Source of the DNA: Saksenaea vasiformis B4078
Lineage: Eukaryota > Mucoromycota > Mucoromycetes > Mucorales > Saksenaeaceae
Reading direction: 5' to 3'
NCBI GenBank assembly: GCA_000697055.1
Contig: JNDT01002300.1
Location: forward strand, 62,001 to 126,000
DNA length: 64,000 bases
In this document: positions 1 to 10,075 of the stretch, in pieces
Numbering within the stretch: position 1 is the stretch's first letter
Layout: the number at the start of each line of letters is the position of its first letter
Made by a program: the position numbers and the translations under genes
The notes under the pieces: model-generated
Database searches by the model: none
What the model was told of the DNA's origin: nothing
Seen by the model: only the letters and a program-made list of their open reading frames with translations

Positions 1-2728
1 TTTTATTTTCGCCTTACCTACGTGCCATAGTGTGAGGATACAGCGTTTTACAAAGATAGGGACTTGGGAGTTATCCATAAAACAGGCTTTCATGGCCGGA
101 CTCATGGATTCCAGCCGATGGGAAGAAGGTCTTGTTTGAAACCCTTCGCGCCGTACCAACGTGACTAACGGCACACCAAAGGTTCGATTACCATAACAGT
201 AATCATCTTCCGGTTGCAACGGCTGCTTAAAGGCACCGCCACGCATATGGATCTTAAGCTTGGTCCACAACGTTACCGCTTTTTTCGAGTCGATCAGATT
301 CGCAGATTCTTCCAGAGAAAGGTCTTTTAAATAGCGTGCGAGATAGAGTACAGCAAGATGACGAACTGCCACATCGTGAAATTCAAAAAGATCAATCAGT
401 AACGCGGGAAGACTTTGCCGATGAACAAGTGTGGATAAAGAGTCCAATGCCTGATCGTTAATATTCGGTAATGGCTCGCTGTCAACGACTTTGGAAAGAG
501 AGGTTGCCTTCCGTCGTCGGCCACTGAAAGCACGTCGAAGACTGTTCATCTTGCCAGGGGTACTACTGCGCGAAGGTATTGTGGTATCACTTGTCATCGT
601 CGTCGTGGTTGCTCGTCGTACGGGAACATTTGGTTTCGGTGATGGTTGTTGTTGTTGTTGTAGTGGTTGTGGAGGGGCGGACAACCGAGAGACGGTCAAC
701 ATGGTGCGTTTGACGTTTCCTATCTGGACTTTACCAAATGTAGGTCTTGCAAGAAATCGATGATCGTCTGTGGTTGTTGTTCCCATCATGCGAAGGAGAG
801 AAGGGGGTTGTTGTTTGTCGATCGCATTGCTATTTATCTTTCTTTCCAGAGCATGCATCTTGGAAGGTTTGACCTCATCAGGCCTTTTGCCTATAACAGA
901 GACACATGACAGTTTGAGTAAACATTTAGAAAAAGGGGAAAAAGGTTGTGTTTTTTTTTTTTTACCTGGAACATCAAAAGCAATGGCCAGGTCTTCTAAT
1001 GCCGTCTGAATCGCCTGTAGTTCTTTTTCCATGCCTGTTTGTTCTTTCAGTTTGTCATCCAGAATTTCTTTGCTTTGATCAGGCGACGCGGGTTGTGTTT
1101 TCGGGTTCTTGAACCAGTACTGTCCAGAGATCCATTCGCGTATTTCTTCAAGTTGACTGAATGCACCAAGAAATTGAGACATGGCGTCTTTTTGACCATC
1201 TTCCTGTTCCTTTTTTGGGGTTGAGTGACTTCCCACGGTGAACAAGTTTAAACTTACCAATCGTAATGCTTCGACAAGACCAATATGGATAAGTTCTTTC
1301 AGACTTTGAGCCAACCCTGTGACAACAGGCAACATCTCAGCCCTCAAACCCCTATTCCCGTGATCCTCTTCTTTGATATCCGTTTGTGCAAGAATACGAA
1401 AGAAAGAGATGGTCTGTTGACAAAGGATCTGAGAAGGTTTATCACTTGGCAAAGCTACCACAACGCAATTCGTAAGAAACAATAATAATACAATAAGGTA
1501 CACTATTCGTTTTTTTTTTTTTTTTACCTTGACCGTACGTCATGGATAGAGTGTGAAGAGCAGAAAAGATGACATGGATGTGTTTCAGAAATTGATTTGC
1601 CATGAAAATACCGTTTTGATAAGCACCTGCAGCAACATGAAGAAGAATACCCGAGATACATGTTGCAGAGGATTCTTCAAAAGCAGACATTTCAGTCCAA
1701 ATTTGATCTCGTTTATGATCCATGGCAGCTTGTCTTTCATAGACAGTGGAAGGGTCAGGTGTGACATTATCTTTTTGGTTGGTTAAGTACACGAAGGAAG
1801 AATCCTGTATGTATTTCTTTTTTTTCTTACCTTGACCATCCGCTAACTGTACGTTCCAATACTACCAAAAAGAAAAAATGTAAGAAAGGCTTGGCGCACG
1901 ATCACACAAAATGTGTATATGTACCCTTTGGATAATGTAACATTCTGGATGCCATTTGGTATAGGCATCTTGTTCTACGAAATTCAACAAGATGGCCTGA
2001 TGACATCCTGCACAACTGGTACCACGTAAGAGGGAATAATGATAACGACAATAAGGACGTCCATCATATTCATATAAACTGTCATCTGTTTGTTGTATGT
2101 TGTACAGAGGATCTGTTTTCCGAACAATAAGGCATCCTACGCAACGTAGACATTGTTCATGATAATAATAGCCATCGATTGATTCTGAACGATTGGTAAG
2201 AATAAGTCTGTTGCATCGTTTACAAATCGTTGGAAGATGTTGATAATAATGTTGTTCGCATAGAATACGTCGATAGAGTCTAGCATCTTCTTTTTGTTCG
2301 AGAACGTAGAACTTATCAGCCACGTTCATCTTGCAGTCCTAAATTAAAAAAAAAAAAGAGTGGGTGTTAAAGGGGACCTTTTTTTGGTTCTAATAATAGC
2401 GATTGAGTCTCCGTTCGGCTTTGTCCGGGAAACCTCTAGTTCATGCATTCATCTTCACTTTCTTTTTTTTTTCTTACTGAGTTGTGAATGATGAAGCAGA
2501 ATAATAAACCCCGCCCCTGAAAACCCAAAAAAAAAAAGTGGCGTTGACCCTACTCCAAGAGGATATCCTTACTTCACAAAAAAAACAATGATGATGATAT
2601 ATGTTATCACGGTCTCGTATCAGTGTTTTATCATCTCGAGTACAAGGCATATTGCAACGGTGACAATTATAACGTCGAAGAAGACTTGTTGTTCGTTCCG
2701 GAATCTGACGATGACCTGGTGATGGCAT
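1..2728 (-). CDS. LRG1: LIM-domain Rho GTPase-activating protein (Lrg1 type), 3' end off the window
   Basis: Three LIM zinc-binding domains are followed by the beginning of a RhoGAP domain, the order of fungal Lrg1, which stimulates GTP hydrolysis by Rho1 in cell-wall signalling. LIM1 (CHRC, HHHC, FFCEDC, CEQH) joins across an intron at 2339-2572. LIM2 starts ICKRC and LIM3 TSCAGC, ending HPECY across an intron at 1862-1924. Exon 1831-1861 (YWNVQLADGQ) finishes LIM3. Further exons lie at about 1530-1768, 1253-1456, 965-1220 and 18-880. The last carries FGVPLVTLVRREGF, the start of RhoGAP, and ends at a donor at 17. The catalytic arginine finger lies outside the window. The start is the ATG at 2728; the reading frame continues upstream only to a TTG. 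Several donors are followed by long A runs. Family sure; exon edges partly inferred. Confidence 0.88.
2478..2516 (-). other. Possible 39-nt cassette exon inside the LIM1 intron
   Basis: Within the 234-bp intron that splits LIM1 there is a TTTTCAG acceptor (ending at 2517) and a GTAAGA donor (starting at 2477) bounding 39 bp with no stop in the phase of the flanking exons. Inclusion would add 13 residues between CFFCE and DCKM and break the C-x2-C spacing of LIM1. Skipping gives a canonical LIM domain, so skipping is the assumed main form. Confidence 0.3.
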
Positions 2729-3262
2729 ATTAAAACAAGGCGGTATTTCTATCGTATAGGAAAACAATTGTCTGTTAAGGCCTGTTTAATAGGAGAAAAG
2801 ATGAGGGGTATCTTGGGAAGGAAGAAAAAAAAAAAAGGTATGAAAAATCAGGAAAAGAGAAGAAAGGAAATAGAGCCATGACGGGGAACCGAAAAAGGGA
2901 TATTCGAAATAATGAGCGGGCTGGGGTGATCAGGGCAAGTTTTCCATAAACTGATAAAGGTAGATAATTTTACCGAAATGTAAGGTAACCTCCGGCCCGG
3001 ATTTATGGCTGTACACCAAGCAAGAGAGAAAGAGACAGACAGAGAGAGAAAGAGAGAGAGCGAGACACGTTCCCCGTCTTCTGCATGCACCCTTTATTTA
3101 CCTTATTCCAAGGGTTATCCACCATCTAAGTTTTCCATTGGGGTCAAGCCAGCCTTACAAGCAGATGAAACTCACAACCCGAATAAGGAAACATTCATGG
3201 AAAAAGGTTGTGTGTGAGTAGTGTGAGTAGTAGTGTGCGTAGAGGTTATCGTCATTCATTAC

Positions 3263-3285
3263 CCACACACACACACACACACACT
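3263..3285. repeat. (CA)n microsatellite
   Basis: About eleven CA units in an otherwise non-coding stretch. Confidence 0.9.
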
Positions 3286-3906
3286 TTTTCAATGAAGAAT
3301 AATTAAAAATCATTTTGGCAGAATATGCATCTTTGTAAAAAGTTTTAGCCAAAAAATCTTAAATGTTCAAAAGGCGTAATTCTTTCTTATTTTACTGAAT
3401 AATGGAAATTTGTAAATCTATGCTAAACTATCTTTTTTTTTCCCCAACAACAACATTCTGCTTGATATTAAAAGCCACGGAGGATGATCATCATCAAACG
3501 ACAATAACTTTTCGGAGGAGCTGACTTTGGAATCAAGTGGAGAGTCAATTTTTTCATATGACCAAGCACTGACTGCAGATTTGTTTTCCTTTTTTTCTAC
3601 TGGGCTTTTTTTGGTATTCTAACGAAAACGGGGTAATATCTTATTTTGGATTGCTAATGACAATTGAAGAGAAAGAAAGAAGGTCATGGTCACTCTGCTG
3701 AATTCACTTAACCATGGTTTACCATCTAATTGTTTCCATGAAGTCACGGATAAATTGCCATTTCTGGTCAGGCACAAGATTACTCTTTAGTTTGTGATGT
3801 ATTTATCCATTGCATGAACGGATAACCTTGAGCTATCCATAGCATTCCACAGAGATGTACCTGAAAGAGATCAGTAACTACCTACTGCCAGCCTGTGCTA
3901 GCAAAA

Positions 3907-3910
<4 letters not shown>

Positions 3911-3948
<38 letters not shown>
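3911..3948. repeat. (CT)19 microsatellite
   Basis: An uninterrupted run of about 19 CT units in intergenic DNA. It accounts for a spurious Ser-Leu open frame. Confidence 0.95.
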
Positions 3949-3950
<2 letters not shown>

Positions 3951-4456
3951 AATTCATGTCACAGCTTACGAACACGGGTCGCTAGGGGATTTAAATCTTT
4001 CTTTCACAGCGTAGTTGAATTCCTTCCACAACAAGAAAGAAAAAAAATTTTTTTTGTAGGAGATGACACAGTAAGAAGATGGCTAAAAATGGGCACTAGG
4101 TTTTTTTTTTTTTCCCAGGTAAGGAATTGCTAGACTCACATAAATATGTACATATTTTTACTCTTCTTAATCCATTGCAATGGCTCATACTGAAATCGAC
4201 TGTACACTAACCGGAGAGCATTTGACAGGACGACGCTTGTTTCGCCTCTTTAAAAAAATGGAGACACACAGCTGACTTGCAACAAGGTTCACGCGAGCAT
4301 CTTGTGGTCACCAAAAATAAACAGTAACCCATTGTTCAACTATCCCAGTCCCTCCCTCCTCTCATTCGAGACAAATGACAAACAACCAATCAAATAACTC
4401 TTTATACTTTTTTTTGGCCACTCTAACCACCTTGATGAAGAAAGAAAGAAAGAAGG

Positions 4457-7440
4457 CTACGGTCTTGCGTGACGGAATCGATCCGAGTACAGAGTCATCC
4501 GGGAACACCACATCTGAGTCTATATACAACAACCTTGGTGTCAGTGACTTGTTCGCAACGCGTATACTTTTCTTTTTTCTTTTTTTTTACCTTGTCTTCT
4601 GATGTTCGTTTCTTGGTGATCATTTGAACGTGTTCATCCGTCAGGGGTAAATGGCGTCGTCGTCGTCGGGGTGTCCGTCTTGTTCGTCCGCGATTGGAAA
4701 TGCCATCATTATGTAAACATATTTTTCGAATATAAGGAACATAATACATCATCACATCATCTCTATTTGGTTGATAAATCATACGTAGACTTAACAAACG
4801 CTCAATCGCCGTCATCGATTCATCATAGATAACATCACTAGAAATAAAATGGAATAAATAAAGGTGATGCATGCCCTTTACACGTACCGGTCGTGACACA
4901 TATCTTCCCACAGACTTTGCCGATCATCCAACCTTCGCCGCCACTGACGGCTTGTTATCCGCCGGTTGTTCAATGTTTCGGCTGTTGCTTCCAGTTCCTC
5001 TTCCGTTTTCCATAGGCCGCTCTCGTCATCGACGTCCCAGATCCTTGTGTATCCGCCCACCAGATCCCGTGATGGCTCGAATGCCTCGTCGCACATCTGG
5101 TATCGCAGGAGGTCAGGGACCCGTACCCATGCATCGATACAAGCTGCTGTGTTCATCACTTCGGAAATGCTCTGAAGCGTATCAAACGCCAATGCATCCT
5201 GAACCTTTTCATTGGTACTCGCAAGCTTGTTGAGATAGTGGGAACACAACCGTACCATGTCCACGCCATTCTTGTTTCTTTGATGCCCGCATCGTTGAAC
5301 AAGATGAACATGATAATAATAATAATTATGATTCGTCGTCGTCAGCTCCGTTCCACGTTTCGTCGGAACAAGGTCGCTGATACCCATGTACTGCGCAAAT
5401 AGATTCGGACATTCATAAACGGACCACCCCTCAGCATGACTCGTTGACTTGCTTGACTTTTTCGCTGTTGTACGCATACACCGAAGCTGAAGGCTTTGCA
5501 AAAGTTGTCTCACATCATTTCCCAGAAGAGCAATAAAACAAACAAGATCCGCAGGATCGACGAGATAGCCCTCCACCAGGCAAACCAGTTGCAGATACGG
5601 TAATAGTTCTTCAAACAACGGAGGTCGCATATCCAATACTGCTTGTAAAACAAGTGATTCAAATGGAACAAGACCCGGATCTAATTTTTTTTTTTTTGCT
5701 TTGGTCAGTCATGACTTCTCTTTCCTTTAATTTAACTTAGTTACCGTTGCACGTCATGACCAACGGGCGTTTGCTTCGTTGTGCCAATTCCAGAACAGCT
5801 GGCCAAAATCCTTTATCCTCTTCGTAAAGTAGATCGACTTCTTCCAAAAGAATCAGACTTTGTTTGGGCTGCACTGGTTCTGCCTGAACTGGATCTACCT
5901 CCATCGCATCTTCTTCCTTTTGTGTATCTAACTCCATGTCCTCTGTTAAGGTTTCCACCACTTCCACTTCTTTCTCTGTCTTGGGTATCCGAGTAAAGTG
6001 TTTCATGATACTTCCATTGGAAGAAGCAGGTGTCTTTTGTCGTCGTTTGTTTGGCTCTTCCGAACCATTCGCTCTCGCCCGTTTTTTGATATTCGCTCCT
6101 TGTCCCTTTTTTCGTAATAGATCGATAAGCGATTGACCGGGTTTTTGGGATGCATCAAATGTCACGAGATGAGACTCCGTCATCGCTCCTACTGCCGCCA
6201 CAAGATCTTTCCCTGCACGTTTACTGCCAGCACTGACCTCAAAAATCTCATAACCAACTTCTTCTGCTGCCGTAAAAATAGATGCTGTCTTTCCCACGCC
6301 ATGCCCACCCATTAATAAGATCATATTTGATTTCATCTCCTTGCTTTTCAATTTGGCTGCTTTCTTTGGACTGCGAGATCCAGGAACAAAATCGTCGTCA
6401 TCGTCAACATTATCATCCCCTTCGTTATCTGACGCGTGACCCATGACTCTTTTAAACGCGTCTGTTGTCAGGAAACCATGTTCATCCACGTCATCCAACG
6501 AAAGATCCTCCAAGTTCAATTCCTGGTATACAGGATGTCGGCTACTACTATTGGTTTTGTTTTGTCGTTTCTTTTTCCCACCGTCCTGATGCATCTCCTC
6601 CGGAGCAGCAATGGGCGCCACCTTCATCTGCTGTAGCCAATCTCTTAGATAAACATGGTTATGCGAAGCACCGAGTAGGTAGTGGACACAATTAGGTCGA
6701 TATTTTTCCGTCCATAACCGTGTGTTGTTATTATTATCATGTTCTTGCATGGCAAAGAACATCAATGCTTCACAAGCAGGTGATGCCTGCCAACTTGATC
6801 CGTACAACGCATCCATCATTTGCCTCACTTCAGACATACCCATCTTATGCGTCGCTACGCGTTCCTTTGTCTTTGTCTGTTTTTTGCGCTGATGGATTCT
6901 TTGGGTGAAAAAGTTATCACCTTTGTCAGCTACAAGCTGTGGTAGCTGCTTCGAGTAACACGGCTTTGCCCATGACGACGACGAGCCAGTCGTGATTCGA
7001 ACGCCATGATCTATTTCTTCGTCGTCATCGTCATCGTGCTGAAAGATGTGGCCACCTCTCCAGTTTTCCACATCAGGCCACACAGGATCAGGATGGCGAG
7101 ATCTCCTTGATCGTACACTGTATCCATAGAACTCGGCTTTGAGATCTTCCTTTTCTTTTCTGTCATCTGCCCCATCCGGTGATGGATCATTCAAAGCTGC
7201 TTCCGCCGCGGCCGCTTCCTCCTGCATAAGTAATCTACGAGCTGCAGCAGTCGATGACTCGGCCACAACATGTTCCTTTGGCAAAGGTTTCATCGGTCGA
7301 AGTGGCGTCGATGGTCTGTTGTTAACAGGTGTTTTCGGCTTTACGGTCGCTTTGGGTGGATCGGAAGGTGGCGGTGGTGCAGCATCACGAGGCTTAAAGA
7401 ATGCATGGAGCACTCTTTGCGTTGAATTCGTCTCAGTCAT
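4457..7440 (-). CDS. ELG1: Elg1/ATAD5-type PCNA-unloading clamp loader subunit
   Basis: A large AAA+ protein that would replace Rfc1 in an alternative clamp loader with Rfc2-5 and unload PCNA from DNA in the nucleus. Residues 8-15 (QRVLHAFF) form a clean PIP box for PCNA. LWTEKYRP follows near residue 240, a Walker A (GGHGVGKT) about residue 380, and a Walker-B-like LLEEVDLL near 540. The first exon ends at TCN (about 5748). The second, about 5672 to 4888, carries PYLQLVCLVEG and NDVRQLLQSLQ, which match the lid and collar region of ATAD5. A third exon holds YVPYIRKIC and a basic stretch (TRRTPRRRRRH). The model ends in a short exon 4457-4516 after a donor followed by nine A; that last exon is the least certain part. 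The start is the ATG at 7440, immediately before the PIP box. Confidence 0.87.
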
Positions 7441-7961
7441 GAAGTCTTACGTGTTAAGGCTGTTGCGCGTATCGCGTCCTGACGTTATTGAATTGGGCTC
7501 CGCCCGACGCGACCCTTTTCTTTTTTTGGGCTGACAGTGCACTGCTTTTAAAAATAAAAAATCACGAATAAAATTTGTCGCTACTGCTGGTTTGCTGGTT
7601 TCTACCACTGTGCAGCTTTAAGCATGAGTGCGCAATTCTTATATGAAGAGGGACAAGAAAATGTAATGAAAGCAGTAGAATTGAGCCCTGTTTATTACAT
7701 CGTTGACGAGGAAAAATTTGCCCTGGAGACGGTCAATGTTTGCAAAAGAAAAAGCTGCTGAGAAATCTCGAAATAATGCGATACCAGTAGATAAGCCTGG
7801 ATATCATGACTCTCCTAGAGACAACAATGCGGTCTAACAGGGTTTTACGTCAAGAACTGTTGTACGCAAACAACCCCCCCCCATGTGGGATCGTGTTTTG
7901 TTCAAAATTAGTCATGGGCGATGGGGCAGCGCACATTGTCACCTAAACGTTTATTCAAGAG

Positions 7962-8417
7962 CTATCGGATGTATCTTCCAGTTGTGCGATGCTTTTTTAA
8001 ACTGTTTGGCGTCAGTTTCAAATAAACTTCACGTCGGATGTGGTTCTTTTTTTCATGCTGTACTCTTGCATCTTGCATGCGAAGCCAATCTTTGCACATC
8101 AACTCAGAGTACATTCCACTGGTGTACTGTTGATTCACTATTTTGACGTATTGATTCCAGTGTAATATTCTTTTAATAATGAGATTTGATGAGTATTTAA
8201 CAGAATGCATGAATCTTCCTTTTTCTTGGGTTCTATTTCTCTTTAACAACCCCCATATGTACTCTTGATGGAATACACGTCCATGATCACTCATGTACCG
8301 TTGTCCGTCGTTTAGCCCGCAACGCCTCTGTCCGGAACCATTTTGCGATGGTGCTTTTCGCCCATCGTTAACGTAGCCAAATACTACCGCACACTCAGTA
8401 TGATCCATCTTCTGCAA
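7962..8417 (-). pseudogene. Degenerate coding remnant, perhaps a TnpB/Fanzor C-terminus
   Basis: A 151-codon open frame with no clean domain. The segment RRCGLNDGQRYMSDHGRVF followed by HQEY resembles the zinc-ribbon to RuvC-III end of TnpB/Fanzor proteins, where His-Arg-Asp or Asn-Arg-Asp is usual. If so, the catalytic Asp is replaced by Glu. The 3' part (NQQYTSGMYSELMCKDW onwards) recurs in damaged form at 12450-12606. The link to Fanzor is a guess from motif shape only. Confidence 0.3.
7980..8150. repeat. Dispersed repeat, copy 1
   Basis: A segment of about 170 bp that matches 12450-12606 with many substitutions. Shared words include ctttgcacatcaactcag and tgtactgttgatt-like sequence in the same orientation. 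It overlaps the 3' part of the degenerate frame at 7962-8417, so it is probably a piece of an old mobile element. Confidence 0.65.
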
Positions 8418-8778
8418 TAGAACGCCAGACGTTGTATAACTTCAAGACCTCTGCAATGCATAATTCTTTGCCGCTGGTCTTAGTCGCCAGATGCGCTCTT
8501 GCCAGCCCCACCGGATATTGCGCAGGATCGGGCTATCGTCCTTAGCAGTATTACACTTCCGGAGGATAAGTAAAATGACATCCAGGCCTTGTTCCATTTA
8601 CTACCCATCTATGCACTTTTCTGCTGCTCTATATACTACATGTCCATCGAGGGACCGAATTGATGTTAGTAGAGCAAGGACATATGGCTAATCTGTACAG
8701 TATACCAATGACCCCATATCAAGTCCTTCATTAGCTCTTCGCAGATTCAAAGCTTTTATAGATCAGCGTAATAATGTA

Positions 8779-8948
8779 CAGTGGTCGCGCGATATAACGA
8801 TATTCGATATAGCGATATTCTCGATATTATGATATTTTTTTGAACGGAATCGATAGGCTGTAAATATTGCATGTCTGCTTAAACGATATTCTCGATATAA
8901 TGATGAATTCCCTTTCCACCGTGGGTATCGTTATATCGAGCGACCACT
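8779..8948. mobile_element. MITE with 24-bp inverted repeats and TA target duplication
   Basis: A 170-bp element begins CAGTGGTCGCGCGATATAAC and ends with the inverse of CAGTGGTCGCTCGATATAAC. The two ends match over about 24 bp with one mismatch. It is flanked by TA on both sides (8777-8778 and 8949-8950), the target-site duplication of the Tc1/mariner/pogo superfamily. The interior is AT-rich with repeated CGATAT words and no coding capacity. It is a non-autonomous element; no matching transposase is in the window. Confidence 0.85.
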
Positions 8949-9437
8949 GTATTCAGTGAGCAGTAACCCTAGATACAAGACTGTGTTCCATACTAACGGC
9001 GCATGACGTCCTATGAGACACAAGTTATAACTCTATGCAATTCAGCAATTACTTAAGTTTGCAGGAACTGGAGTGGTCCTAATAATTTGCATTTGAGATT
9101 TGTACGCGATGCAGCAGAGAAAAAGTAGCAACCTGCTGCTCGCAGGTAAATTTTAGCACACGAATCCGCGGTTGCGGCATACGTTTCGAGAGATATTGTG
9201 ATAACGAAAGATGGTTTTCACAACTGCATATGGTGGCAAGCCTCTAAAAGGGAATGAGGAGCCAAAACTTCGAGTCATTGGAAATGAATAAAGTAAACTG
9301 ACATTGAGGGCAACGAGAGGAGTCAGATTAATCCGAAAGAGAAAACGAACAAAACAGAAAATGATCGATTCGTGTGAGTAGAAGCCTCTACCTTTTTCTT
9401 GGAAACAACTGTTTCAATTAATTTCGTGTCCCGCCTT

Positions 9438-9683
9438 CTACAGGTTCCCAGGTTTGGGTTCTACAACAGGATAGCCTTTGTCGGCAGCCCTTTTGTACCA
9501 TTCAACTGCTTTGTCGACGTCTTTCTTCTCATCGAGGTGGATATGTCCGAGCCTGATTTGCGCTTCTCCATTTCCTTGATCTGCCCATTTCTCATATATT
9601 TCAATTGCTTTGTCGATGTTTTTCTTTTCATCTATGTAAATATCTCCAAGTTTGATTTGCGCACGATTATTTCCCTGACAGGC
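9438..9683 (-). other. Open frame continuing past the premature stop of the Sel1 gene
   Basis: Beyond the TAG at 9684-9686 the same frame stays open for about 80 codons and encodes two more Sel1-type units, ending in KPGNL and a stop at 9438-9440. The TAG sits exactly where neighbouring units have TGG (EKWADQG becomes EK-stop-ACQG), so a single G-to-A change explains it. Confidence 0.7.
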
Positions 9684-10075
9684 CTATTTTTCGTATATTT
9701 CCATGGCTTTGTCGATGTCTCTCTTTTCATCAAGATAAATATCTCCAAGCTTGAGTTGCGCTTCTTCATTTCCCTGATCAGCCCATTTCTCGTATATCTT
9801 AATTGCTTTGTCGATATCTTTCTTTTCATATCTGTATATATTTCCGAGCGTAGTTTGCGCCTTTTCATTTCCATGCTCAGCCCATTTCTCGTGCATTTCG
9901 ATTGCTTTGTCTATGTCTTTCTTTTCATCAAGGTAAATATTTCCAAGCCTAACTTGTGCTTCTTCGTTTCCTTCCCACGCCCATTTTTCATAGACTTCAA
10001 TTGCTTTGTCGATATCTTTCTTTTCACATCTGTAAATATGTCCGAGTTTGATTTGCGCATCTTGCTCTCCTTGAT
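9470..10075. repeat. 99-bp tandem repeat encoding 33-residue Sel1 units
   Basis: About six consecutive 99-bp units with strong nucleotide similarity (words such as ttgctttgtcgat and cttttcat recur each period), in contrast to the more diverged 108-bp units upstream. It is coding on the minus strand. It looks like a secondary expansion in which each unit lost three codons of the loop. Confidence 0.75.

Larger units (their letters stand above)
2729..4456. other. Intergenic region with microsatellites, no gene seen
   Basis: This is the upstream region of the LIM-RhoGAP gene and the downstream region of the Elg1 gene. It holds a GA-rich stretch near 3020-3065, a CA repeat and a long CT repeat. 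The short frames here have no recognisable domain and several start in simple sequence. Confidence 0.6.
7441..9437. other. Gene-poor stretch with repeat remnants
   Basis: Between the Elg1 gene and the Sel1-repeat gene I see no intact conserved gene. The stretch holds a degenerate coding-like segment on the minus strand (7962-8417), whose 3' part recurs at 12.45 kb, and a 170-bp MITE (8779-8948). Confidence 0.6.

Noticed and set aside
2728..2767. Longer N-terminus of the LIM-RhoGAP protein
   Set aside because: The upstream in-frame start at 2767 is TTG; the first ATG is at 2728.
3855..4133. Frame with a Ser-Leu repeat
   Set aside because: Caused by the CT microsatellite.
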